DNA from: Rhabdophis nuchalis
Lineage: Eukaryota; Chordata; Lepidosauria; Squamata; Natricidae
Length of the DNA: 64,000 nucleotides
NCBI GenBank assembly: GCA_039707465.1
Contig: CM077643.1
Span: 373,098,419 to 373,162,418 of the forward strand
Direction of reading: 5' to 3'
Below are positions 46,724 through 57,739 of this stretch, piece by piece. A program made the translations under genes and the position numbers. The notes under the pieces are model-generated. The model had not been told where the DNA came from. It saw nothing but the letters and a program-made list of their open reading frames with translations, and did no database searches. Each line of letters begins with the position of its first letter. Positions within the stretch are counted from its first letter, which is position 1.

Positions 46724-48490
46724 TGGAGGATATATTGTACACACAGGGTTATATTATAAACACTGATTGGCTTTGTTCTGTTCTAGCTTGATTGGTAAGT
46801 TAACTATGACCAGATCATGAGATCTTTGCTGTTGTAACTGGACACTGATGCCTTCTTATACCAAAAATATAATCAATTTGATTTCTGTTCATTTTGATTT
46901 CTGTATGCTTAATTGGGTGATATTTGTGCGCATAGATGTTGTTTTTGGTTATATGAAAAAAATGTGTTAGCAACCAAGAAATTTTTAAATGGGCAAAAAC
47001 TGATAGGTCATTCTACTGCTTCATTTCTGTTTCTTCTGTTTCTATGTTTTCTTTCTCTTTCTTTCCAAGTTTGTTGAACTTGCTAGTGTATTCCTACAAA
47101 TTCAGATTGAATTCTATTTAGAATTTTATTTCTGAAACACAGTAGTAGGCAGCCATCCAGTTTCTGATCCAATTGCATTGCTTTAAGTCAAGACAAAATC
47201 CTGAGAGTGGTCAGCCAAATAATTGTTGTGCTATAGGAAAGACTTCATTGAAATCAACTGATTATTGCATGAAAAAAACCTTCTTCTTGACTAGCTTTCC
47301 TGGTTTCTTTGCTGCTAGTCTATTAGATGTTTCTGGTCAGGGTCTACAAGCTACAATACTGAAGTTGATTGACAATGGAAGAAAACATGTGCCTGAGCTT
47401 TTAAACGTTCTGCGAAATATGTCCTGTGTATCGTATCAAAGAAATCTTTCAATCTAATTTACCTCACAGGATTGCTACTATGAAGATTTAGAAAAGGAAA
47501 TGCTATATATGCTGTCTTGAGCCCCTAGATAAAAATGGAATATAATTGTAACAGACAAGCAGACATACAAACAATATATGTAGAGAGAAATCACATGGGT
47601 TTCTCATTTAGAATATTTTCAATAGCTTGCTGAACAAATCATTGGCGAAAATCAAAGGGAAAATACAGAGCAAGAAATAGTAGAAGAGGGCACAAATGAG
47701 GAGCAAGAAGATAAGAAAATTTGAAAATCAAATGCAGGCAGATGATTCCTCTGGGATTTACAGCCACAAAGAAAAAGCAGACAAGGGGGAGATCGCCCCC
47801 AAAAGAAACCACAAGATAGTAAGGACGGGAGGAGAACAGGGAAAGCCCTGGAGGAAGGTACCAGAATAATAAAAATGAATACTCTGAAGAAAAAATAGTT
47901 AGTTAGTTAGCCATAATAACAGGAAAAGGAAAAAGAATCAGTTAGGAGAAAGAAGGAGAAGAAGAAAAATGATTAAAAATGGAATTTGTGAGAGCCCAAG
48001 AGAAAATGGATAAAGAGGAAGCTTGCTGAACAAATCATTGGTGAATATCTCTTTTCCCTAGAGAAAACCGGGGAAATCGCCTATGTAATTTTCGGTATGA
48101 AAATATTAATATTGGGAATCAATACATTTGGTATCAATACATTGGAAAGCCTATTTGGGCCTGGAATCAGCAGCTATGATATCTAAACTAGCAAAACTTT
48201 ATTTAATTAGAGAACCGAAGAGTTATAATATTTTGAATAGGCTAAAAATTTAATGGGCTAGGATAGCAATCATCCAGGCTCAGAATCCTCCAGGGATTCC
48301 TATGGAAACCTCCATACTTTTGCCTTAGCAGTGCTTTCAAAGTATCCCATGTGGCATCCCAAATGGATCCAGTTTTTATTTAAAGGGCAATTTCTGAAAA
48401 CTTTAACTCAAATATCATTTACATTTGATTTTTAAGTTTTTTGTGTTATCTGTAGTTGTACATGTGCATATTACACTGAATGACTTGGAA
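46724..48490. other. Unassigned, between the two defensin blocks
   Basis: No supportable gene. A frame at 47173-47457 has no recognisable domain. A 26-bp direct repeat (AGCTTGCTGAACAAATCATT at 47623 and 48020) flanks about 370 bases of purine-rich sequence. Confidence 0.35.
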
Positions 48491-49288
48491 TCTCAGCATT
48501 CTGATGAATGTTAGCTTGTATGTGACAATATCTGAATGGATTAACCAATGAATATCAATAATTATCTAAATAAAACTAGAAAGACTTGAAAGCTAGAAAT
48601 TCCCCTCTGTGCACTTAGAAAATTCATCTGCTATTCATATAAGAGTGATCATTTTCTCCTATAGAACTCTGAGATATTTATTATCTCAAATTTTGTAAAA
48701 TTGTGCCCAAGCAAAGTTAAACAAAAAGAATGTGAATCACTTGCAGTACTCAAGGTAATACTAGGTAATTTCTAGGTATTTTCCACCTAATCACATGGAA
48801 GTTATACATTTGTCATGTTATTAATCTCAGTGTGGTCAACTTTTTATAATTAGCATTTAATCCTAGTTTGATACAGTAAGTATAATAATTACCAATTACC
48901 AATTGCTATTATAGAGCTTTAATATATCGATTAATAGGTTAAACAGTTATATTTTTCCAAATTATATATTCAATCAAAATGTTTGTATCGCAGGAGAATT
49001 GCTTGCACAGCTTCCAGCCACCTTGTTTCAATTTCTTCTTTGGAAGTCTTCAAACTATTTAGAGTTTTCCTGATATTTTATGGACGACCTTGGCGAGCCC
49101 TATAAACATTTTTTTTTAAAGAAACAAGAATTGCAGATTTAGAAATGAGTGAGAATCATATATTAGCAGCAAATCAATTTTAAAAATGCTAGCACTAATA
49201 GACAATGTTCTATAAAAGCCTACATTGGTATATTTTTCTAGAGTTATTAACTTATTGTCTATTTTTTCATTTCTTATATACCTTATAG

Positions 49289-49412
49289 CAGGGGTGTCAA
49301 ACTTGTGTCATCATGGCAGCATCACACGATGTATCCCCCTTTGCTAAACTGGGCATGGGAATGGCCAATGTGTGATACATCCAGCTTACAGACTGCGAGT
49401 TTGACTGCCCTG
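49289..49412. mobile_element. hAT MITE (CAGGGGTGTCAAACT type)
   Basis: 124 bp with imperfect termini CAGGGGTGTCAAACTTG and GAGTTTGACTGCCCTG. Flanking 8-mers ccttatag and ctctatgg agree at only five positions. The paralogous site in copy 1 (about 24030) lacks the element, which supports the borders. Confidence 0.75.
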
Positions 49413-50340
49413 CTCTATGGGTTCAGTAGCTCCCATCCCCAGAAGCATTGGTTCAGAACATTTTTTGATATATAAGATAATTACAGTTATGATAGGAAAT
49501 AATACAGCTGACTGGGGGAAAAATTCACGATAGAAGGATAATGGAATGGAAAGAGAGAAGCCATTCATTGATCAATTATTTTAAAGAACTGTGTGGGAAA
49601 ACACACAGGACAACTAAAGAAGGGAGTATGAGAAAATGACTTAATGGTCAAGATGGACAAATCTCATCATAATACTTCAAAGTGATTTCAAACAATAGAA
49701 AAATAATTCTCAACAGGAATGTAGAAGGAATCAATAGGCCAATACATTTTTTAAATTGGAGATACATATGTCTATATTCGACATTATATTTGTCTGCAAA
49801 ACATGGTTGAACGAATCCCTCCCTGACTCCATTATCACAATAAGAGACTACCTGGTCCGATTGTGAAATCCGTAGAGGAGGTGGAGTTGCTATCTTCTAT
49901 AAAAAGTCCCTAAATCTAAAAAATATTCAAGTGATGCATGAACTCACTCTTCCTGTGATCATCGTCTGCGAGCTGTCCTTAAATACCACACTTAACTTCT
50001 TACTAGTTTACAGAGCCCTTGATTATGACATCATACCTGCAAACAAGATAACTTCATACTAATGTGTGTTGCCTCCTGCACACACCCTCTTATCTTTCTT
50101 GGTGACCTCAATCTACCTCTTATTAATTGGACCATAAACAAATGTACAACTGAACCCATACATGCAACTCTGTGCAATGCTGTTATTAGTCTGGGACTAG
50201 ATCAACTAGTAACTAACAACACTAGACTCAACAACTGCCTTGATCTCATCTTCTACAACAGTTTAAACTCAATTTATGGACCACAAAGAAAGAATCCTTT
50301 TCCAACAGTGACCACCGCATGATTGGCTTTTGTCTCAATA

Positions 50341-50946
50341 TACAGTATTTTTCGGAGTATAAGACGCACCTTTTTCCTCAAAAAAGAGGCTGAAAAACAG
50401 GGTGCATCTTATACACTGAATACAGCATTTTTTGCCTTCCGAAACCGCGCCCCCTTCACCAAAATGGCTGTGCTTATAGAGGCTTTCAGAGAGCTCCTGG
50501 AGACTGAGGAGGGCAGAAATGAGCAAAAAGCATGCCCCCAGCAGCACTTTATAAGCCTCCATAAGGCTATGCATACAATTTTTTTTGACAAAAAACAGGC
50601 CACATTTTCATGAAAAACGGGCCAATTTTTGCTCATTTTTGCATCCCCCCCACACTCCCCAGGGGCACTCTGCAAGTCCCACCCCAAGGCTATGCATGCA
50701 TTTTTTTAAAAAAAACGGACCCATTTTTGCGCAAAAGTGGCCATTTTTGGCAGGTTTGCAGAATGCTTCCCTTTCGGAAAGCTCTTTCACTGATTAATAA
50801 TGAGAATTACATTGATCAAGTGCTGTGTCAGCAGATACAAAGTCTTAGGTGCTGCAGAATGTCAGTGATTTCCTTCTCCAGCACATGGATACACCTGGAA
50901 ACATCTACCTACCTACCAGCTACCTACACTCTTTCTTTCTCTCTCT

Positions 50947-50998
<52 letters not shown>

Positions 50999-51529
50999 CC
51001 TCCCGCCATCTACCTACCTACCTATGTCTTATTGACTTCCTGATCTCTCTGACTTGATCCTTGCTGACTTTGCAACTGCCTGCCTTCTGTGTTACTACTG
51101 CCTCCTCCTGCAGCTGCCTAAAGGTAAGTAAGCCTAAAGGTAAGTGACTTTGCAGGGCACAGATGGAAGGGGCAGCAAGAAGCTACCAAGAGCTCTGGCA
51201 GGCTTTGTGGTCTATGTAAGCCTGGGGACAAGCTGAGGCCTTCCTTGTCACCACTCCCTGGGCTTGCATAGACCACAACGCCTACCAGCACTCACCAGGT
51301 GACTTTACGGGGCATGGGGGGGTATAGGAAGAACCACCTCAAGTGCTGTCAGGCTTGGGGTCTAAGCCTGAGGAGCTGGCTGAGGCTTTCCTTGCTGCCA
51401 CTCCCCAAGATCGTGTAGACCATAAAGCCTGCTGGCACTTGGCGGGTGACTTTATGGGGCTGTGCTATGGGTCAGCAAGAATCACTGAGAGCACCTGTGA
51501 GCTTCACGATTTAGGCAATAAAACAAATC
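50341..51529. repeat. Nested interspersed repeat (TATAAGACGCACC type) and low-complexity DNA
   Basis: Starts TACAGTATTTTTCGGAGTATAAGACGCACC, followed by GGGTGCATCTTATACACTGAATACAG, a pair of near-inverted segments found in dispersed vertebrate repeats. GC-rich and (TC)n sequence follow, and two similar segments (about 51170-51310 and 51320-51460) that look like a tandem duplication. Class not established. Confidence 0.5.
50946..50998. repeat. (TC)n microsatellite
   Basis: About 50 bases of TC repeat between CTACCT-rich flanks. Confidence 0.9.
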
Positions 51530-52560
51530 CCATGTGAAAAAGTATTCAAAGCCAACAGGCTTGAAATTTTGAGCTTAGACAACTTAGAACTACATCACTT
51601 TGGGTCTGCCCTAAGCCTAGTACATAACATTATTTGCTACAATGTCCTACCTTTCAACAACTTCTTTAGCTTCAACCACAATAATACATGGGCAAACAAT
51701 CGATACAAACTCAAAGTAAAAAGCTCCAAATTTGATTGCAAAAAATACTTCAGCAACAGAGTGGTCAATGCCTGGAATGCCATACCTGACTCCGTGGTTT
51801 CTTCCTGTAAGCCCCATAACTTTAACCTTAGACTGTCTACTGTTGACCTCACCCCATTCCTAAGAGGTCTGTGAGGGACATGCATAACCGCACCAATATG
51901 CCTACCATCCCTGTCCTAATATTACTTTTGATTTGTATCCATTTTATGTATTCAAAATTATGTTTATAGTTACATATGTTACCTGATACATGCTTGACAA
52001 AATAGATAAAAAATGTTCTCTGATGGATTGGGGTAAAAGAATGGAAAATAATAACAAGAGCATCATATTATTATGACATCAGCTGTTCCCTTTTTGTATC
52101 AGCCTGGAGCCATTATGATCCCACAAGTGGTCTAAGACCAACCACTCTTAAATTCTGTTAATCTTTTTTTAGCACCAAAATAGTGTTGATCATTAGTTGA
52201 GTAAATTCCTGTGCATGAGCATGAGCAATTAATTAGAACCTAACATGTAGTCTTGATCTTTTGCATCTGATATGCAGATTTAAAGTATAGATATAGGTAT
52301 TGGTAAGTTATAAAGCTGCCCAGCTAGAGACCAATTCTGGGTGGTTTATATTACTGAGAATAAAAAAAAACAATAATAAAGAGTTTACATATATGTGGAG
52401 ATACTAAGTCCATACACAAAACCCCAAGGGCTGTAGAGCTCCCTACTTAAGAGCCTGGCAAAACAACCAGGTTCTTAAAGACTTCCTCAACCCCATTACC
52501 TCAGAGAGATATGTATCTTATGAAAAAGAAAAATCCAAAGTTATTTTAGTAATATTTAAA

Positions 52561-52600
52561 TTAAAAATGTTTCCTGGCAATTAAAACCATTTCATTTATA
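52561..52600 (-). CDS. Possible exon 3 of beta-defensin gene C
   Basis: On the minus strand TTTTTGATATTCTTTGCAGCAG is a plausible acceptor about 210 bases below the phase-2 donor of exon 2. A 13-codon frame then ends at TAA (52561-52563). Gene B keeps the same stop and similar last residues (RK-x-F), but its acceptor is weaker. Use of this exon would add a seventh cysteine at the junction in gene C, which argues against it. Confidence 0.28.
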
Positions 52601-52811
52601 CTGCTGCAAAGAATATCAAAAATCACTTCTTTAGATATTTCTCTTTTTCTTTCTCTTTTTTTTTCTTTTATTTTTATCATTTTTCACTTTTCCTTTAATT
52701 TTTCATGATTTTTTATCTTTCCTAGATTTATGTTTCCATAGTTTTTTAATCTTGCACTGCTGCATTTGTTTAGAGCAGAATAAGAGATTCAGGTACATCA
52801 TGTTGACCTAC

Positions 52812-52935
52812 CATGTACAGCAAACCAGACCACCAGCACAGTCTCCTGATTGTACACCGGGAAATGGACATGATACTCTACAGGTGCCACCACTTTGGTA
52901 ACAAGCAATGTTAGCAGGGTCGCTTTGGCCAGTTA
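52812..52935 (-). CDS. Beta-defensin gene C, exon 2 (six-cysteine mature peptide)
   Basis: Paralogue of 25315-25441. The acceptor TTTTTTTATGCAG is conserved. A short propiece (GQSDPANIA) leads into six cysteines spaced C-x6-C-x3-C-x9-C-x5-C-C, with Gly two residues before the second and fourth cysteines, as in beta-defensins. Unlike gene B the cysteine core has only one Arg and one Asp and no Lys, so the peptide is nearly neutral. The exon ends ACATG|GTAGGT, a donor in phase 2; without splicing the frame stops at the overlapping TAG. Exon 1 is at 56181-56238, 3.2 kb upstream, with matching phase. The low charge is unusual for an antimicrobial defensin and suggests a changed role, but reading frame and cysteines are intact. 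Confidence 0.86.
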
Positions 52936-53344
52936 CTGCATAAAAAAAGGGGGAAAATACCATTGGAATCTGTATTTATTTATTATTACAAATCATATTT
53001 TATTCTTTTCATAAATGTTACATGTTTCATGATTTACATTCATTTTACAAATAATAATAATAAGCCCAAAATATTAAGAACACTACTTGAACACTGTTGG
53101 CATTGACAAAATCAGTCAACAGTCAATAGTTATAGCAGAAGGCACCTTTACTTTGAACAGCTTAAATCTTTTGACAAAACCTTTAATAACAACAAACAAC
53201 ATCTGCCTATCCCCCATTCATTGCGAAGGACTTGATAGGTAGATAAAAGTGCCAAATCTAGTCTAAAATTCTGGCTGACTGTCCAACAAACCAATAATAA
53301 TAAGATGTTGATGCTGTAGTAGGAAGTGATGTGAGCTAGACTCA

Positions 53345-54375
53345 AACCCATTCTCACCTATGGAATGGCTACATAGAAACTGCTAGCGGAGATGACAGTA
53401 TATTGCCTCAGCTATTTAAAATCCTAAAAGATTATGCTGTTAAAGTGCTGCTCCAGCACTCCAGCAAATTTGGAATACTTAACAATGGGCATATGATTGG
53501 AAAAGGTCAGTTTACATTCCAATCCCAATGAAAGGCAATATCAAAGAATATTCAAATTACTAGGCAATAGTGCTCATTTGCCAAGCTAGCAAGGTCCCAC
53601 TAAAATCCTATATGCTAAACTTCAGCAACAAGTGAACTGATCATTTACAAGATGTATAAGTTGAGTTTTGAAGAGCAGAGGAACTAGAGATCAAATTAAT
53701 AACATTCACTGGATTATGGAGAAACCATCTACTTGATTACACTAAAGCCTTTAATTGTATGGACTGCAGAAGTATGGCAAGTTCTTAAAGAGACAAAAGT
53801 GCCAGATGACCTTATCTATCACCTGGGAAACCTGTATGCAGGTCAAGAAGCAACAGTCAGAACTGGACATGGACCAATCAATTGGTTCAAAATAAGGAAA
53901 GGAGTACTAAAAGGTTATATATTGTGATCCTGTTTATTCAACTTATATGCAGAGTACCCTGTGAAAAATGCTGAGCTGAATGACTCATAAACAAGAATTA
54001 AGATTGCCAAGAGACATCCCAACAATCTCAGATAAGCAGATGATCCTACACTAATGGCAGAAAGTGAACAGGGTAATGGGGGTGAAAGAGGAGAGTACAA
54101 AATTTGGCTTGAAGCTAACATTAAAAGCTAAGGTCATAGAATCAGTTTCCATTATCTTCTGGCAAACAAGTAGAAGAGGAAGAAATGGAAGCATTGACAG
54201 ATTTTATTTTCTTCAACTGCAATACCACTTCACATGGCAACTGAAATTATGAAATTAAAAGACTCTTGTTCCTTGGGAGGAAAGCTATGGCAAACCTAAG
54301 CAGCATATTAACAAGATAGACATCACTTTGCCAACAAAGGTTTGCAGACTCAAAGCTATAGCTTTCCCAGGGGGA
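53345..54375 (+). mobile_element. BovB (RTE clade) LINE fragment
   Basis: Decayed BovB RT domain on the plus strand. Recognisable stretches: AVKVLLQHSSKFGILNNG-like start, VWQVLKETKVPDDLI and LYAGQEATVRTGHG (frame 53733-53927), then LYAEYP, ADDPTLMAESE (53950-54070) and the region around 54290-54370 (SRQTSLCQQRFADSKL-like). Many stops. It lies in intron 1 of gene C and is absent from gene B. BovB is abundant in squamates and is known for horizontal transfer to ruminants. Confidence 0.85.
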
Positions 54376-54384
54376 TTAAAATCT

Positions 54385-55318
54385 GAGATAGAATAGAATA
54401 GAATAGAATAGAATTCATTATTGGTGAAGTGTGATTAGACACACAAGGAACTTGTCTTTGGTGCATATGTCCTCAGTGTATATAAAGAAAAATAGAATAG
54501 AATAAATTCATCAAGAATCATGAGATACAACATAAGATACAACACTTAGTGATAGTCATGGGTTACTAATAAGCAATACAATTATACTAGGAAACAAACA
54601 ATATCAATTTTAAAGATACAAGTAACATGGTTCTAGTCATAAGTGAAAAGAGATCGGTACTAGGAAATAGATAGGTACTAGGAAGGAAGAGAAGAATAAT
54701 AGTAATACAGCCTTAGTAGATAATTTGACAGCGCTGTGGGAATTATTTGTTTATGATATGATTTTGCCTAGCTTCACCTGCTGCTTCCTGTCTGTTAGGA
54801 AGCTTGTGATCTATTTACAAATGTGAACAGATACAGCTAGCTGATTTAGAAGAATATCTGGAATGATGGTAATGAATGCTGAGCTGAAGTCTACAAGGAG
54901 GACCCTTGCATAGGTGTTTGGAGATTAAAGATGTGATAAGATGCAATACAGAGCCATATTAACAGTGTCATCTGTCAGTCTATTTGCTTGGTATGCAGAT
55001 TGCAGGGAGTCTCAGCAGATCTGTGATAGTTTTCAAGTGGGACAGCATTAGCCTTTCAAAGGTTTTCATAACTACAGATGTTAGAGTAACTGGTCTGTAG
55101 TCATTCAGTTCCTTGATGGTAGGCTTCTTCTGCACTGGGATGATAGTAGAGTATTTGAAGCAAGAAGGAGTTATCTTGTCAGGGCCTGGAGCTTTTACTG
55201 GCTTTTGTCTGGGAAATAAATCTTGCACTTCCTTTTCTGTGATCACTAGAAGTTGTGAACCCAAAGGGATGGGATCAGTTATAGTAGATTTGGCTATTTT
55301 TGGTGTTTCTGAGATGGG
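54385..55318 (-). mobile_element. Rex1-like LINE, RT fragment and 3' end
   Basis: Minus-strand LINE with a 3' tail of (ATTCT)n (AGAAT on the plus strand, 54389-54413) preceded by a conserved 3' UTR (GCACCAAAGACAAGTTCCTT). Frame 54980-55405 contains KAPGPDKITP and LNDYRPVTLTSVVMKTFERL, RT blocks 1-2, with about 50 residues deleted between them. The RT catalytic region is too decayed to read. Confidence 0.75.
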
Positions 55319-55319
55319 G

Positions 55320-55437
55320 TCACAAGGATGGAAAGCTGAGTCTACCTTAAGCCTGGTGAGCTTTGAACTGCCAAATTGCAGGCAGCTGGTAGAAGTAGCC
55401 TGCACTACTGCACTCTAACAACTGTGCTACCATGGCT
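55320..55437 (-). mobile_element. Sauria-type SINE, 5' part
   Basis: Minus strand GAGCCATGGTAGCACAGTTGTTAGAG (A-box region), CAGTTCAAAGCTC (B box) and GACTCAGCTTTCCATCCTTG, as in 7797-7987. The 3' half is missing. Confidence 0.75.
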
Positions 55438-55600
55438 CAAGATATTATTTTATCTTATTTATTATATTTCCAACAGTATCCCTCTCACATAAGATGGGGC
55501 GGGGGAGAAGAAGAATTTATTTTACAAAAAGAGCAAACTACTAAGACAAGGCATGGCATTATTATACAAGACAGGTAGATACGATTCCCCTGAGACATTT

Positions 55601-55996
55601 AATACAATAATACAATAGCAGAGTTGGAAGGGACCAACCCCCTGTGTGGGCAGGAACCTTATACCATTTCAGACAAATGGCTATCTAACATCTTCTTAAA
55701 GACTTCCAGGGTTGGGGCATTCACAACTTCTGGAGGCAAGCTGTTCCAGAGGTTAATTGTTCTAACTGTCAAGAAATTTCTCCTTAGTTCTAAGTTGCTT
55801 CTCTCCTTGATTAGTTTCCACCCATTGCTTCTTGTCCTGCCCCCAGGTGCCTTGGAGAATAGTTTGACTCCCTCTCCTTTGTGGCACCCTCTGAGATATC
55901 GGAACACTGCTATCATGTCTCCCCTGGTCCTTCTCTTCATCAAACTAGACATACCCAGCTCCTGCAGCCGTTCTTCAAATGTTTTAGTCTCCATTT
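55601..55996 (-). mobile_element. CR1 LINE 3' fragment in gene C intron 1
   Basis: Frame 55659-56060 (minus) carries KTFEERLQELGMSSLMKRRT and NLWNSLPPEVVNAPTLEVFKK, almost the same as the 13440-14276 CR1. The 3' end has an (ATTGTATT)-like tail at 55602-55618. The copy 1 block lacks it: ...ACATTT|CTTGTTG at 30280. Confidence 0.9.
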
Positions 55997-56180
55997 CTTG
56001 TTGGAAAAACAGGGTGAAAACATCCCTCTTACCTTTTGTAGATTGAAATACCCTTAACACTCTTTGACTTGATGGTCAACACCAAAAATAAAATAAGTAA
56101 AGAATCCTTTCAAAAGCATTTGAAATTAGTCTCAAGTACACTTCTCTTCTCTAGACCATCTAGGACATTTTAGTTCTTAC

Positions 56181-56238
56181 CTGTGACTGCCTGGTGGGAA
56201 AACATGAAGATGGCAACAAGGAGGAGAAAAGCCTTCAT
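56181..56238 (-). CDS. Beta-defensin gene C, exon 1 (signal peptide)
   Basis: Encodes MKAFLLLVAIFMFSHQAVT plus one base before the donor CACAG|GTAAGA; phase 1, as in genes A and B. It has the hydrophobic core of a cleavable signal peptide; cleavage is likely near the HQA segment. The 5' UTR and promoter are highly similar to gene B. The two codons before the donor are missing in gene B. Exon 2 lies at 52812-52935. Confidence 0.87.
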
Positions 56239-56320
56239 GGCTGAAACTCAGAGCAACCAGTTCAAGAGGCAGGAGTCTCTAAGTCAGGTCAAGTGGGACT
56301 GAGCAGTTGTTTGCTGGGCC

Positions 56321-56328
56321 TATTTATG
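56321..56328 (-). promoter_or_regulatory. TATA box of beta-defensin gene C
   Basis: CATAAATA on the minus strand, 83 bases upstream of the ATG, within a promoter segment conserved with gene B (CTTGTGCTCCTTAAAGCTT just upstream). No LINE tail is inserted here. Confidence 0.65.
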
Positions 56329-56709
56329 AAGCTTTAAGGAGCACAAGGGTCAAAGGTGGCTTAATTTTTTGCAACCTGGAGGAATGACAATATCACAATT
56401 ACATTGGCATTCTTTTTTTAAAAAAAAAATCTGCCTTCTGGTGGGCTGTTTCCTGAAAGGATTCGGGATTGGAGGAGAAAAGAGGTGGTTTAAAAACTGC
56501 CTTCCTGAGTTTCAGAACAAAGTTCAGTTAGTTAAGCATTTCCTCTCCAGCAGAGATTCAAATGCAAGATGTAAATGTCATTCTTTTGCCCTTGCTGTTA
56601 TTTGGCATTGAAAAATGTAATCTTCTATACATCAGATTCTAGATATTAAAACAGCAATCATAGCAGATATCACCTTTTTGTAGATGTGTGTAAATACATG
56701 CCACATACG

Positions 56710-56965
56710 ACTTCAGAGTGGTCAATGCCTGGAATGCACTACCTGACTCTGTTGTTACATTCTCAAACCCCCATAACTTTAACCTTAGACTGTCTTCTGT
56801 TGACCTCACCCCATTCCTAAGAGGTCAGTAGGGACATGCATAAGTGTACCAGTGTGCTTAACATCCTGTCCTAATGTCCTCATTTATTTGTACCCATTTT
56901 CTGTGTTCTTATTCATGTTTATTCTTATTCCTGTTATCTTGTAGATGAGTGACAAACTAACTAAT

Positions 56966-57020
<55 letters not shown>
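56710..57020 (+). mobile_element. Jockey-group LINE 3' end with (TAAC)n tail
   Basis: Encodes RVVNAWNALPDSVV and LTPFLRGQ, then a 3' UTR ending in (TAAC)n at 56962-57019 and an AATAAATAAAT stretch. It is the same family as 51530-52013. Confidence 0.8.
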
Positions 57021-57301
57021 ATCAATAAATCAATAAATAAATGAAAACCAAATAAAACTGTCTTATACACGGGTTCAGGGTAAGATGAAAACAATGAAAC
57101 AGTGCTGTCAAATAATGTTTATAAGGTGAACATAGATGCAAGTGAGGAATGCTCCTTATTCATTTAAGGTTTCAGAAGCTAGCACAACTGCCTTGAAGGG
57201 CACAGACCAGCTTTGCTCCTTGTGCAGCAACATTTCTGCATGAACTACCTGATTTCGTTACCAGATTGGTCTTGAAATATTCAAGACATTTGGTTCTGTC
57301 G

Positions 57302-57735
57302 CAGGGATGGGCTGCTGGGGGTTCGCATGGGTTCAGGAGAAACTCTAGTTAAGATTCTGTGCAGTTCAAATAACCCCCAAACCCCACTCCTGGCTGGGGG
57401 GTCCCTCCCCCCTCCCGGGAGTCCCCACAAGGCCCATTTTGGATGTAGGTAAGTGCAGGGCGCGCACAGAGGTTTGGGGAGGGTGAAAAATGAGCCTACT
57501 GGAAGTTCAGGAGGGCCAGATAAGGGCACAGAAATGGGCTCCAAAGGACCTCCGGAGCCTAGGGAGGCCATTTTCATCCTTCTGGAGGCCTGAGGAAAGC
57601 CTCCAGAGCTCGGGAAGGGCAAAAATACCCCTCTCCCATGGTGCAGGAGGACAACTAGGCCACACCCACCATGGCCACACTCACCCAGCAACTGGCCAGA
57701 GAATCCTTTGCTAAAATTTGTGAAGCCCATCCCTG
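57302..57735. mobile_element. hAT-like element with 12-bp TIRs
   Basis: Perfect terminal inverted repeats CAGGGATGGGCT and AGCCCATCCCTG. The flanks GTTCTGTC and GTTCTTTG agree at six of eight positions, but with a one-base offset on the left, so the target duplication is doubtful. Internal sequence is GC-rich with CTCCAGAAGG-type palindromic modules. No transposase. Confidence 0.7.
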
Positions 57736-57739
57736 GTTC

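Larger units (their letters stand above)
49746..52013 (+). mobile_element. Jockey-group LINE in the gene C 3' flank, interrupted
   Basis: Absent from the paralogous site of copy 1 (about 24320). The left part (49746-50340) reads as a decayed LINE endonuclease: a CKTWLNESLPDSII segment, RRGGGVAIFYKKSL and FLGDLNLPLI. The right part (51530-52013) is the C-terminal end (NRVVNAWNAIPDSVV, LTPFLRGL) and the 3' UTR. The middle (50341-51529) is other repeat sequence. The RT domain is missing. The 3' end matches that at 56710-56960. Confidence 0.72.
48495..56388. repeat. Duplicated defensin block, copy 2 (gene C)
   Basis: Direct paralogue of 23215-30722, about 25.4 kb apart. Insertions private to this copy: a hAT MITE (49289-49412), a LINE with nested repeat (49746-52013), BovB, Rex1-like LINE and SINE in intron 1 (53345-55437) and a CR1 fragment (55601-55996). 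The shared sequence is visibly diverged with many small indels, so the duplication is old compared with the L1 insertion at 33368. Confidence 0.85.

Noticed and set aside
47173..47457. A 94-codon plus-strand frame between the defensin blocks
   Set aside because: No homologous motif, no second copy, and no splice or promoter support.
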